Origin: Ancylobacter tetraedralis
GTDB lineage: Bacteria > Pseudomonadota > Alphaproteobacteria > Rhizobiales > Xanthobacteraceae
DNA length: 64,000 nucleotides
Assembly (NCBI RefSeq): GCF_014195655.1
Contig: NZ_JACICD010000004.1
Span: forward strand, 62,001 to 126,000
Direction of reading: 5' to 3'
This document shows positions 21,494-29,866 of the stretch, one piece after another (the first letter of the stretch is position 1; every line of letters starts with the position of its first letter). The notes beneath the pieces were generated by a model that saw nothing but the letters and a program-made list of their open reading frames with translations, did not search any database and was not told where the DNA came from. The position numbers were made by a program, and so were the translations under genes.

Positions 21494-21520
21494 GAGGGGC
21501 GCCCATCGCCCCTCGGTTTC
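21494..21520. terminator. Bidirectional terminator between the SDR gene and fabI
   Basis: GAGGGGCG-CCCAT-CGCCCCTC, an 8-bp perfect stem followed by GGTTTCC, between two convergent stop codons 42 bp apart. Confidence 0.6.
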
Positions 21521-21529
21521 CGGCGCCGC

Positions 21530-22315
21530 TCAGTCCATGATGTGGTAGCCGCCGTCGATATAGAGCACCTGCCCGGTCATCCGCCGGGCCGCGTCATGGG
21601 CGAGGAAGGCGGTGGCCGCGCCCACATCGTCGATCGATACCAGTTCGCGGGCGGGCGCCTTGGTCTTCGCCTTCTCCAGCAGCGCGTCGAATTCCGGGAT
21701 GCCGGAGGAGGCGCGGGTGGCGAGCGGGCCGGGCGAGATGGCGTGCACGCGGATGCCCCGTGGGCCAAGCTCGGCCGCGAGGTAGCGCACCGCGCTCTCC
21801 AGCGCCGCCTTCGCCACGCCCATGATGTTGTAGTTCTCCACCACCCGCTCCGAGCCGTAATAGGTCATGGTGAACAGGGTGCCGCCCTCCGTCATCAGCG
21901 GCTCGGCGAGATGCGCCATGCGGATGAACGACCAGCAGGAAATTTCCATCGTCTTGAGAAAGCCGTCGAGCGGGGCGTCGGTCACGCGTCCGGCCAGCGT
22001 GCCCTGCGGCGAGAAGGCGATGGAATGCACCACGAAGTCGAGCGTGCCCCATTCGCGCGCTATGGCCTCGAACACGGCTTCCATCTGGCCGGGCACGGCG
22101 ACGTCCAGCGGCAGGAAGATCGGCGCCTCCAGTTCCCGCGCCAGCGGCTCCACATGGGCGCGCGCCTTGTCGTTGAGATAGGTGACCGCCAGTTCCGCCC
22201 CGAAGGCGCGGAAGGCGCGGGCACAGCCCCAGGCGATCGACCTGTCATTGGCGATGCCGACGATGAGCCCGCGCTTGCCGTCAAGCAGCCTGGCCTTGGC
22301 GATGGGAATGGGCAT
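21530..22315 (-). CDS. fabI: Enoyl-ACP reductase FabI-like (261 aa)
   Basis: NADH-dependent SDR of type II fatty-acid synthesis. The nucleotide site has the divergent FabI form GIANDRSIAWG (about residues 20-30), the active-site region has YYGSE, and YNIMGVAK supplies the tyrosine and lysine with the FabI six-residue spacing. C-terminal DGGYHIMD is characteristic. The ATG at 22315 was chosen because the preceding in-frame sequence belongs to the pta region. In rhizobia a second fabI of this type follows a DUF3141-pta cluster, as here; it is likely an accessory copy rather than the housekeeping enzyme (inference). Confidence 0.9.
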   Translation of the reverse strand: MPIPIAKARLLDGKRGLIVGIANDRSIAWGCARAFRAFGAELAVTYLNDKARAHVEPLARELEAPIFLPLDVAVPGQMEAVFEAIAREWGTLDFVVHSIAFSPQGTLAGRVTDAPLDGFLKTMEISCWSFIRMAHLAEPLMTEGGTLFTMTYYGSERVVENYNIMGVAKAALESAVRYLAAELGPRGIRVHAISPGPLATRASSGIPEFDALLEKAKTKAPARELVSIDDVGAATAFLAHDAARRMTGQVLYIDGGYHIMD

Positions 22316-22389
22316 GGCGCGCTCCGTGTGGGTTGGAAACGGCGGAGGGGACCGCGTTATCCGTCCAACGACCAGAGCCGGATCCGGCT

Positions 22390-23355
22390 CTAGTCGGCGA
22401 CGATCTGGGTCATGCCGCGGCGTGCGCTCGCATAGAGCGTGGCGACGGCGCAGGAGGCGAGCCGCGTGCGCACGCTGTCCGCGCGCGAGGTCAGGATGAT
22501 CGGCACGCGCGCGCCCAGCACGATGCCGGCGGCATCGGCATGGGCGAGGAAGGTGAGGTTCTTCGCGAGCATGTTGCCGGCCTCGAGGTCCGGCACGACG
22601 AGGATCTGCCCGTGCCCGGCGACCGCCGAGACGATGCCCTTGATGCGTGCCGCCTCGGGATCGATGGCATTGTCGAAGGCCAGCGGGCCATCGACAATGC
22701 CGCCGGTGATCTGGCCGCGCTCGGCCATCTTGCACAGCGCCGCCGCCTCGATGGTGGAGGGGATCTTGGTCGTCACCGTCTCCACCGCCGAGAGGATGGC
22801 GACCTTCGGCGTGCCGAGGCCGACACCCCGCCACAGGTCGATGGCGTTCTGGATGATGTCGCGCTTGGCGTCGAGGTCGGGGAAGATGTTGATCGCCGCA
22901 TCGGTGATGAACAGCGTTTCCTCATGACCGGGCACATCCATCACGAAGACATGGCTGATGCGCCGGTCGGTGCGCAGGCCGGTGGCGGAGGCGGCAACCT
23001 CCTTCATCAGTTCGTCCGTGTGCAGGCTGCCCTTCATGAGCAACTCGCCGCGCCCCGCGCGCACCAGCTCCACCGCCTTGGCCGCCGCACCATGGCTGTG
23101 CGGCGCGTCCACGATTTCCACCCCCGCGAGATCGAGGCCGAGGCTTGCCGCGAGCGAGCGGATCTTGGCTTGCGGCCCGACCAGGATGGGCTCGATCAGC
23201 CCCGCCGACCTGGCCTCCAGCGCGCCGCGCAGGGAGGTCTCGTCGCACGGGTGGGCGACGATGGTCACCGCCGGCTCGCAGGCGCGGGCTTTGGCGATCA
23301 GCCGGTCATATTTCGAGGGGCCGGCCGTGCCGGGCGGGAGCCGTGTGTCAGCCAT
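22390..23355 (-). CDS. pta: Phosphate acetyl/butyryltransferase (321 aa)
   Basis: PTA/PTB-family enzyme interconverting acyl-CoA and acyl phosphate. Recognisable blocks are LMKGSLHTDELM, HVFVMDVPGHEETLFITDAA and VPDLEAGNMLAKNL. It is the short catalytic-domain form, without the N-terminal regulatory domain of long Pta. The ATG at 23355 overlaps the DUF3141 gene end by 8 bp; the earlier in-frame start gives an arginine/proline-rich tail typical of read-through. Acetyl versus butyryl specificity cannot be told. No acetate kinase lies in the 74 bp between it and fabI. Confidence 0.88.
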   Translation of the reverse strand: MADTRLPPGTAGPSKYDRLIAKARACEPAVTIVAHPCDETSLRGALEARSAGLIEPILVGPQAKIRSLAASLGLDLAGVEIVDAPHSHGAAAKAVELVRAGRGELLMKGSLHTDELMKEVAASATGLRTDRRISHVFVMDVPGHEETLFITDAAINIFPDLDAKRDIIQNAIDLWRGVGLGTPKVAILSAVETVTTKIPSTIEAAALCKMAERGQITGGIVDGPLAFDNAIDPEAARIKGIVSAVAGHGQILVVPDLEAGNMLAKNLTFLAHADAAGIVLGARVPIILTSRADSVRTRLASCAVATLYASARRGMTQIVAD

Positions 23356-25573
23356 GCGGGTGCGGTTCCTTGCGGGCGGCGGGCGGATGGCCGGCGGAGG
23401 GAGGGGTGTCTCGCGAGGACGCCGGCGCGGGGGTGTCGAGGCCGTAGAGACGGCGCATCTCCTCACGGCGCTGGGCCGCCTCGTCGGTGAGCGGCCCGCT
23501 GGCGCCGAGCACCTCCTCGATCAGCGAGAAGACGCCCGCCCGGGTCTCGCGGTCGTCCGGCAGCAGCACGGCGATGGCCTTCAGCGCGGCGGGGCGGTCG
23601 ATCAGCAGCATGTAGAACTGCTCGCGCACAAGGTGCTTGAAGTCCTCGAGCGTCAGCTGGCGGGCCAGCGGCCCCTTCTCGCGAAGCCGGCGCAGCGCCT
23701 CGAAGCCGCGCTCGTCCGCCCGCCCGCGCGCCATGCCGATATAGAGCAGGGTGCGCACGCCGGCGGCGAGCAGGCCGCCCTGCGTGAAGCCTTCGCGCAG
23801 TTCCGCGATGCGCTTGGCGATGAGTTCGGCGTGAAGCCGGTTCTTGGCCGCCCGGCGCGGACGCTGCGATTGCGTGGGCGCGATGCCGACGGCGGCCTGC
23901 AGCACCGGCGCGCCATAGATCTGTCGGAAGGTCTGCTCCGACTGGTGCTCGACCGCCTTGCGCCAGCCTTCCAGGGCCTCGACGATCTGGCGCGAGACCT
24001 GTTCCTGCACCTTGAGAAAGGGGTTGTCGGGCGCGGCCGGCTGGCGCGCCTCGCGCACCCTGGCGGCGAGGTCGGCCAGATTTGAGAGAAGCGGATTGCG
24101 CGCACCGAACAATTCGTAGCCCAGCCGCAGGGGATGCAGCCGGCGCAGCGTCTGCGCCATCGCCGGATTGACCAGCGCGCGTACCGCCGGCTGCGCCACG
24201 GCGCGATAGAGCGCGAGGTTGATGTCCGAGACGCGGGCGGCGGTGGCGAAGCGGCGCTCGTCCTCGATGTCGTTGCCGCCCAGCGCGCGGATATCGTCGA
24301 GGTCGCGCGCCTCGCAGCGCATGATCCAGTCGCAGTTGGCGCGCGAGGGGTCGTCCCCGTCCTTCGGCTCGAACACCGCCTCATAGAGGCCGGGCGGCAG
24401 CATGTCGATGAAGTCGATATTCGAGGCGAATTCCTGATGTTCCTTCCGCGCCACGCTGGCCGAGACGAAGATGCCGAGATGGCCGATCGTGTCGTGCACG
24501 GTGTAGACGATGGTCTGCCCGTAGGAGCGGATCTCGTCGACATTGTCATAGAGGTCGAGGATCCAGTCCAGCGCCTGCTGCGGCGGGGTTATATTGTCGC
24601 CGCGCGAACAGAACACCACGATCGGCGAGCGGATGTTGCGCAGGTCGATGGCGGTGCCGTCGGACGTGCGGATCTCGCCGCAGGCCAGCCGATTGCCGAT
24701 GAACAGCTCGTCGACGATGAACTGGATTTCCTCCGCGTTCAGCGTGACATGGCCGCCCCACCATTTCTCGAAGCCGAGATAGCGGTCGACCTCGGTGTCG
24801 ACCTTGGAATAGAGGTTGTACTGCTTGGTCCACAGCGTGTTGGCCGGGTTCTGGTTCTCGAAATTCTGCACCAGCCACGCGCCGTCGAAAATGCCGGCGC
24901 CGAGGTCGCTGGTGAGCGCGGTGAGCCAGCTACCCCCCAGCAGGCCGCCGGAATAGCGCATCGGGTTCGCCCCCGTCACGCCGGCCCAGTAGGAGAGCGG
25001 CGCGCCGGCGATGATGATGGGGCCGAACAGTTCCGGCCGTACCGCCGCCAGCATCATGACCGCCCAGCCGGCCTGGCAGTTGCCGATGACGCAGGGCTTG
25101 CCCTGTGCCTGCGGGTGGCGCTCGATCACCGCCTCGATGAACACCGCCTCGGCGCGCGAGACGTCCTCGATGGTCTGGCCGGGCATGGGATCGGGCAGGA
25201 AGCCGATGAAGTAGCAGGCGTGGCCGGCCTGCAGCGCGACCCCGATCTCGCTGTCGGCCTTGAAGCCGCCAATGCCCGGCCCGTGGCCGGCGCGCGGATC
25301 GACGATGATGAAGGCGCGCTTCGCCGCGTCGATCTCCACGCCCGCGGGCGGCACGATGCGCACCAGGCCGTAATTCACCGGCCGCGGCAGGTCGCGCCCG
25401 TCGCAGACCAGTTCCACCTCGTAGTCGAGCACGTTGGGCGCGGTTTGCGCCATGTGCTCCTCATATTGCAGGCCGCGCCGACGCATCGCGTCGAGATACA
25501 GCGTCCACCGCTGGCCCGCGTCCACGAGATAGGCCCCGGCGTCGGAGAGGATATTCGCCCCGTGAGCGTTCAC
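23348..25573 (-). CDS. PhaC-like alpha/beta hydrolase, DUF3141 family (741 aa)
   Basis: Large protein with an N-terminal alpha/beta-hydrolase half and a long helical C-terminal half. The nucleophile elbow reads GNCQAGW (cysteine about residue 166), the form used by polyhydroxyalkanoate synthases. VFCSRGDNITPP and TVHDTIGHLGIF should supply the aspartate and histidine. The C-terminal 300 residues are charged and unlike PHA synthase, so the reaction is unknown. I chose the GTG at 25573, preceded by GGAGGAAC, over the GTG at 25600, which has no ribosome site. First gene of a unit with pta and fabI and divergent from ppk2. Confidence 0.8.
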   Translation of the reverse strand: MNAHGANILSDAGAYLVDAGQRWTLYLDAMRRRGLQYEEHMAQTAPNVLDYEVELVCDGRDLPRPVNYGLVRIVPPAGVEIDAAKRAFIIVDPRAGHGPGIGGFKADSEIGVALQAGHACYFIGFLPDPMPGQTIEDVSRAEAVFIEAVIERHPQAQGKPCVIGNCQAGWAVMMLAAVRPELFGPIIIAGAPLSYWAGVTGANPMRYSGGLLGGSWLTALTSDLGAGIFDGAWLVQNFENQNPANTLWTKQYNLYSKVDTEVDRYLGFEKWWGGHVTLNAEEIQFIVDELFIGNRLACGEIRTSDGTAIDLRNIRSPIVVFCSRGDNITPPQQALDWILDLYDNVDEIRSYGQTIVYTVHDTIGHLGIFVSASVARKEHQEFASNIDFIDMLPPGLYEAVFEPKDGDDPSRANCDWIMRCEARDLDDIRALGGNDIEDERRFATAARVSDINLALYRAVAQPAVRALVNPAMAQTLRRLHPLRLGYELFGARNPLLSNLADLAARVREARQPAAPDNPFLKVQEQVSRQIVEALEGWRKAVEHQSEQTFRQIYGAPVLQAAVGIAPTQSQRPRRAAKNRLHAELIAKRIAELREGFTQGGLLAAGVRTLLYIGMARGRADERGFEALRRLREKGPLARQLTLEDFKHLVREQFYMLLIDRPAALKAIAVLLPDDRETRAGVFSLIEEVLGASGPLTDEAAQRREEMRRLYGLDTPAPASSRDTPPSAGHPPAARKEPHPHG

Positions 25574-25769
25574 GTCCGTTCCTCCGCTATGTCGCTTCAC
25601 GATAAGCGCACACCGCAGTCTCGCCGATGGCGGCGCTTGCCGCCTTGACGGGTATCAACGCCTCGGCCGGCAGGTCCCTCGCGGTTTCTGTCGGGTCACT
25701 GTCTCTGGACTTGCGAGCGGCACGTCCTTGCCGCAGAGTTACCCCGCTGGTTGCAGCGCGCTCCCATCG

Positions 25770-25783
25770 TTGAGCCAGATCAA
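25770..25783. promoter_or_regulatory. FNR/FixK-type box in the DUF3141-ppk2 divergent region
   Basis: TTGAGCCAGATCAA matches the TTGA-N6-TCAA consensus of FNR/FixK-family activators exactly at the eight outer bases. It sits nearly midway in the 413-bp gap between the DUF3141 start (25573) and ppk2 (25987). The rest of this gap shows no gene or other signal that I can support. Control of one or both units by oxygen limitation is inference. Confidence 0.6.
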
Positions 25784-25986
25784 GGGCGCTGCCAGCGCAA
25801 TGGTGCCAAATGCGCACGGGTTCGACAACGCGAACATGCTTCCAGATCCGGGCGTCGACGGCCAATGCGGGGCCGGGGCGGGTTCGATGCCGGCCGCCCG
25901 AGAATGCCGTCTCCGGCCGGCAATGTCCGGAGAGCACTCATCGAGGCTAGGCGGCGGCGGGAAGCCGGCCGCCCGGGAGGTGGAAC

Positions 25987-26793
25987 ATGGGCGAGAAAAA
26001 CAACGAAGCCGCCGACGACGAAAAACTCTCGCGCAAGGTCTATGACCAGGAACTGAAGCGCCTGCATGGCGAGCTGGTGAGCCTGCAGGAATGGATCAGG
26101 CGGACCGGTGCCAAGGTCTGCGTGATTTTCGAGGGACGCGATACCGCGGGCAAGGGCGGCGCCATCAAGGCGATCACCGAGCGCGTCAGTCCCCGCGTCT
26201 TTCGCGTGGTGGCACTGCCGCCGCCGACCGAGCGCGAGAAGACGCAGATGTACGCGCAGCGCTACCTGCCGCATCTGCCCGCCGCGGGGGAAATCGTGAT
26301 CTTCGACCGCAGCTGGTACAATCGCGCCGGCGTCGAGCGTGTCATGGGCTTCTGCACCGAGCAGCAGGCGAAGAAGTTCCTCGATTCGATCAACGGCGTC
26401 GAGAAAGCGATGATCGAATCCGGCGTGGTGCTGCTGAAATACTGGCTGGAGGTCAGCCCGCAGGAGCAGACCCGGCGGATCGAGTCGCGCATCAATGATC
26501 CACGCAAGATCTGGAAGCTCTCGCCCATGGACCTCAAGTCCTATGGCCGCTGGTACGACTATTCCCGCGCCCGCGACGACATGTTCGCGGCATCCGACAC
26601 GCCGTGGGCGCCCTGGTATGTCGTGGATTCCAACGACAAGCGCCGCGCGCGGCTCAACATCATCACCCATCTTCTGTCGAAGCTGCCCTATGAGGCGGCC
26701 AAGCACGTCAAGATCAAGCTGCCCAAGCGCCAGAAGGCCGACGGCTATGTCGAGCCCGAGGACATCCGCCACCATGTGCCGGCCACGTTCTGA
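25987..26793 (+). CDS. ppk2: Polyphosphate kinase 2 (268 aa)
   Basis: Cytoplasmic P-loop kinase transferring phosphate between polyphosphate and nucleotides. Walker A EGRDTAGKGG (about residues 49-58), Walker B with the lid arginines in FDRSWYNRAGVER, and the conserved PRKIWKLSPMD segment. Length and features fit class I PPK2, which phosphorylates nucleoside diphosphates. GGGAGGTGGAAC precedes the ATG. It is divergent from the DUF3141-pta-fabI unit and 65 bp ahead of a small unknown gene, which suggests a shared energy or stress role. Confidence 0.92.
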   Translation: MGEKNNEAADDEKLSRKVYDQELKRLHGELVSLQEWIRRTGAKVCVIFEGRDTAGKGGAIKAITERVSPRVFRVVALPPPTEREKTQMYAQRYLPHLPAAGEIVIFDRSWYNRAGVERVMGFCTEQQAKKFLDSINGVEKAMIESGVVLLKYWLEVSPQEQTRRIESRINDPRKIWKLSPMDLKSYGRWYDYSRARDDMFAASDTPWAPWYVVDSNDKRRARLNIITHLLSKLPYEAAKHVKIKLPKRQKADGYVEPEDIRHHVPATF

Positions 26794-26858
26794 CCCGGCG
26801 GCCCCGCTTCCTGCGCGACGACCCTTCTAACCTCTGTACCGAAGGCATGGAGTAGACA

Positions 26859-27359
26859 ATGAGTGAGACCGAGAAGATCTCCGGCGCCGCCCAGCGGCAG
26901 CTCGGTGACGAGAGCTTCATGTCGGCATCCGATCTGCGCGGCTACATGGACAAGGTCGCCACCGCGCGCGCCAACGAGATGGTCGAGGCGATGGACAAGG
27001 CCGACCGCGCGCGGGAGGAACTCGCCAAGACGCTGGCCGAGCCGATCGAGGTGACGCCGCAGAAGCTGGAGGAGATCACCCAGAGCCTGCTGGTCAAGCT
27101 TCGCGCTGCGGCCGAGCGCGGGGAAACCGAATTGATGGTGATGCGCTTTCCCAACAGCCTGTGCACCGACCAGGGTCGCGCCATCAACAACACGCTGCAG
27201 GGCTGGCCGGACACGCTGACCGGCCGCCCGCGCCAGGCCTATGAACTGTGGCGCGACCGGCTGAAGCCGGCCGGCTTCGGGCTGGCGGCGATGATCGTCG
27301 ACTGGCCGAAGGGCATGCCGGGCGATGTCGGGCTGTTCCTCACCTGGGGCGGTAGATAA
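26859..27359 (+). CDS. Conserved-looking hypothetical protein downstream of ppk2 (166 aa)
   Basis: No family recognised. Soluble; residues 20-70 are strongly helical and charged (RANEMVEAMDKADRAREEL), followed by a compact domain with MVMRFPNSLCTDQGRAINN and a glycine-rich end. ATG at 26859 with GGAG 7 bp upstream. It follows ppk2 on the same strand after 65 bp and probably belongs to its transcript. No signal peptide or membrane segment. Confidence 0.7.
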   Translation: MSETEKISGAAQRQLGDESFMSASDLRGYMDKVATARANEMVEAMDKADRAREELAKTLAEPIEVTPQKLEEITQSLLVKLRAAAERGETELMVMRFPNSLCTDQGRAINNTLQGWPDTLTGRPRQAYELWRDRLKPAGFGLAAMIVDWPKGMPGDVGLFLTWGGR

Positions 27360-27384
27360 GGCGGGTAGGCGACGCGAAAGCCTG

Positions 27385-27413
27385 TTGACGCCCTGAAAGC
27401 GCGTCGGGATAAG
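27385..27413 (+). promoter_or_regulatory. Candidate sigma-70 promoter for the small membrane protein/HlyD pair
   Basis: TTGACG at 27385-27390, a 17-bp spacer and GATAAG at 27408-27413. It lies in the gap after the 166-aa gene and about 120 bp before the next ATG, leaving a leader that contains a perfect hairpin. Confidence 0.5.
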
Positions 27414-27455
27414 GTAATCTCCGAACAGCCCGCCGACCGGTGGCGCGGGACGAAA

Positions 27456-27478
27456 TGGACCCGCCGATGGCGGGTCCA
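27456..27478 (+). promoter_or_regulatory. Perfect hairpin in the leader of the 143-aa gene
   Basis: TGGACCCGCC-GAT-GGCGGGTCCA, a 10-bp perfect stem with a 3-base loop and no T-tract. It sits between the candidate promoter and the ATG at 27536. Either an mRNA leader structure or the tail hairpin of the previous gene. Confidence 0.55.
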
Positions 27479-27535
27479 CGGCGCGACCCGGACCAGCACC
27501 GCGCGGGCGCGACGACGCCAGGGGAGTCCAAGGCC

Positions 27536-27967
27536 ATGACGGCCGCGCCGCACCTATCCGCTCCCGCCCATCTGCCGTTCTTCATCACCGCGCCGGACGG
27601 TACGGACGGGTTGATGATCGCCGCCGTGGTGACGTTGATCGTCTCGGTCGCGTTGATCGGCGTGCTTTTCCTCACGCTGCATTCGCTTCCCGAGCGCATG
27701 GCCCACAAGGGCCAGAAGCTTCAGTTCGAGATTGTGGCGGTGCTGTGCCTGCTGGCGCTGTTCACGCATAACCACCTGTTCTGGGTGATCGCGCTATTGC
27801 TGGCCTTCATCGACCTGCCGGATCTGGTGTCGCCGCTGAACCGCATCGCCCGCGCCTCGGAGGCGGTGGCCGATATTTCGCCTCCCGACCCGTTACCGCC
27901 CGAACTGCCGGCTTCCGCGCCGGCATCAGCCCAGCGCGGCGCCAGCACGGGGGGCCATCATGCTTGA
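27536..27967 (+). CDS. Small inner-membrane protein, YibI/YiaW-like layout (143 aa)
   Basis: Two membrane segments (about residues 25-47 and 62-84) joined by LPERMAHKGQKLQFE, then a proline/alanine-rich soluble tail. The layout and its position directly ahead of an HlyD-family gene recall the YibI (DUF3302)-YibH pair of enterics; I infer the link from topology and order only. ATG at 27536 with GGGGAGTCCAAGGCC upstream. The last 8 bp overlap the next gene, so the two are translationally coupled. Confidence 0.65.
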   Translation: MTAAPHLSAPAHLPFFITAPDGTDGLMIAAVVTLIVSVALIGVLFLTLHSLPERMAHKGQKLQFEIVAVLCLLALFTHNHLFWVIALLLAFIDLPDLVSPLNRIARASEAVADISPPDPLPPELPASAPASAQRGASTGGHHA

Positions 27968-29192
27968 GCTCATGCTGTGCTCGATGCTCACCGTGCTGCC
28001 GGACTACCTCTATCGGCGCTTCGCGCAGGGCAAGAGGTTCGGCCGCGAGATCACGCTTTACTCGGTGTGGTACGAACTCAGGTGGGGCATCACCACCTGC
28101 CTGATGCTGACGGTCAGCCTCATCACCATCATCTTCTACAACCATCCCGCCTCGACCAACGTCACCGCCTATTTCCGCACCGTGTCGATCCTGCCGGAGG
28201 CGGTGGGCCGGGTGGCGGAGGTCTATGTCGGTGTCAGCGACCATGTGGAGCAGGGCCAGCCGATCCTGCGTCTCGACGATTCCAGCGAGCGGGCGGCGGT
28301 CGAGGCGGCGCGCCGGCGGATCGAGGAGACCGATGCGTCGATGATCGTCGCTCGCTCCGATATCGCGGTGGCCGACGGGCAGATCCTGCAGGCCGCGGAA
28401 TCGCTGCAGCAGGCCAGGGATGAGCTGAAAACCAAGCAGGAGCTCAACGCCCGCAATGCCGACGTGGTGGCGCGGCGCGAGATCGAGCGGCTGCAGAACG
28501 TGGTGGACGGGCGCCAGGGCGCGCTTGCCGCCGCCAATGCGGCGCGGGAGGGCGCGCAGGCCCGGCTCGACAGCCTCCTGCCGGCGCAGAAGGCCAGCGC
28601 CGTGGCCGCGCTCGCGCAGGCCGAGACGGAACTTGCCAAGACGGTGGTGCGGGCCGGCGTGAGCGGGCGTGTCGAGCAGTTCGCGCTCAAGGTGGGCGAC
28701 CTCGTCAATCCGATGATCCGGGCGGCCGGGGTGCTTATTCCCGACAATGCCGGCCGGGAGCGGCTGATCGCCGGTTTTGGCCAGATCGAGGCGCAGGTGA
28801 TGAAGCCGGGCATGGTGGCGGAAGCCACCTGCATCTCCAAGCCCTTCGCCATCATCCCGATGGTCGTTACCGAGGTGCAGGAATACATCGCCGCCGGCCA
28901 GTTCCGCGCCACCGAGCAACTGATCGACGCGCGGCAGGTGCAGCAGCCCGGCACGATCACGGTCCAGCTCGAGCCGCTCTATGAAGGGGGGCTCGACGGG
29001 GTGCCGCCGGGGTCGAGCTGCATCGCCAACGCCTATTCGTCCAACCATGAGCGGCTGGCGGCAGGCGATCTGGGAATGATGCAGGCGTTCTACCTGCACA
29101 TGGTGGATACGGTCGCGCTGGTGCACGCGCTGCTGCTGCGGCTGCAGGCTCTGATCATGCCCATTCAGACGCTGGTATTCGGCGGGCACTGA
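27960..29192 (+). CDS. HlyD/EmrA-type membrane fusion protein (410 aa)
   Basis: Periplasmic adaptor anchored by one N-terminal membrane segment (about residues 41-61, ITTCLMLTVSLITIIFY). A biotinyl-lipoyl-like domain with SILPEAVGRVAEVYVGVSDHVEQGQ follows. Next come a long coiled-coil hairpin (about residues 105-225, rich in alanine, glutamate and arginine), the second lipoyl half VVRAGVSGRVEQFALKVGD, and a beta-barrel region. The cytoplasmic N-terminus MLELMLCSMLTVLPDYLYRRF is unusual. No exporter or outer-membrane gene is adjacent, so the partner must be elsewhere or is the small protein encoded just before. Confidence 0.82.
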   Translation: MLELMLCSMLTVLPDYLYRRFAQGKRFGREITLYSVWYELRWGITTCLMLTVSLITIIFYNHPASTNVTAYFRTVSILPEAVGRVAEVYVGVSDHVEQGQPILRLDDSSERAAVEAARRRIEETDASMIVARSDIAVADGQILQAAESLQQARDELKTKQELNARNADVVARREIERLQNVVDGRQGALAAANAAREGAQARLDSLLPAQKASAVAALAQAETELAKTVVRAGVSGRVEQFALKVGDLVNPMIRAAGVLIPDNAGRERLIAGFGQIEAQVMKPGMVAEATCISKPFAIIPMVVTEVQEYIAAGQFRATEQLIDARQVQQPGTITVQLEPLYEGGLDGVPPGSSCIANAYSSNHERLAAGDLGMMQAFYLHMVDTVALVHALLLRLQALIMPIQTLVFGGH

Positions 29193-29220
29193 GGCCCGCC
29201 ATGCGAGGACCCGCGGCGGC

Positions 29221-29625
29221 CTATCCGGCTTCGCCGCGGTAATCGGGATCGGCGACCGGCTCCAGCCAGTCGACGCTGCGCCCGTCGAGCTCCTCGCTGA
29301 TGGCCACATGGGTCATGGCGCTGTCCGTCGTGGCGCCGTGCCAGTGACGCTCCCCCGGGGCGAACCAGATGACGTCGCCCACGGTAATCTCCTCGCGCGG
29401 GCCGCCCTCGCGCTGCGCCCAGCCTTGGCCGGCGGTGACGATGAGGGTCTGTCCCAGAGGATGGGTATGCCACGCGGTGCGCGCGCCGGGCTGGAAGGTG
29501 ACGATGGCGCCGCCCACTCGCGCCGGGGCGTTGCGCTGGAAGCGCGAGGCCAGCTGAACGGAGCCGGTGAAATACTCCGCCGGCCCGTCGATCGGGGGCA
29601 GCGCGCCGTGTCGCAGAATATCCAT
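29221..29625 (-). CDS. Cupin-domain protein (134 aa)
   Basis: Single-domain cupin. Motif 1 is WHTHPLGQTLIVTAGQG (metal histidines and glutamine), motif 2 GDVIWFAPGERHWHGA, so the metal site looks intact. Resembles the family annotated as carboxymuconolactone-decarboxylase-associated cupins; reaction unknown. It is convergent with the HlyD gene, 28 bp apart. ATG at 29625 with AGAGAGGCAC upstream. Confidence 0.8.
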   Translation of the reverse strand: MDILRHGALPPIDGPAEYFTGSVQLASRFQRNAPARVGGAIVTFQPGARTAWHTHPLGQTLIVTAGQGWAQREGGPREEITVGDVIWFAPGERHWHGATTDSAMTHVAISEELDGRSVDWLEPVADPDYRGEAG

Positions 29626-29794
29626 GTGCCTCTCTCCCTCACCGCCGGCCCCTGCCGGAAAGCCCCGCCATGTCGGCCTCGGCGCGTTTTCGACAGGGTG
29701 AACCGGTATTCGGGCCGTGGGAAAACGCGCCCGGCAACCGGACGGCGAGAGAAGACGCCATGAGCCGCCCGGGCGTCAATCCATCCGGGCGGTT

Positions 29795-29864
29795 GCCGGC
29801 CCAGCGGGATGCCGGCCCAGCGGGATGCCGGCGCGGCGTGAGGCCTGAGGCGTGAGGCCTGAGG
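29795..29864. repeat. Two adjacent short tandem duplications
   Basis: GCCGGCCCAGCGGGAT (16 bp) is repeated at 29795-29810 and 29811-29826. CGTGAGGCCTGAGG (14 bp) is repeated at 29837-29850 and 29851-29864. They lie just after the dps stop codon and upstream of the cupin gene. All copies are perfect, which suggests recent slippage duplication. Confidence 0.8.
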
Positions 29865-29866
29865 GG

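Noticed and set aside
23348..25573. Calling the DUF3141 protein a PHA synthase
   Set aside because: Only the cysteine elbow and triad are shared; the long charged C-terminal half and the gene context differ, so PhaC activity is not supported.
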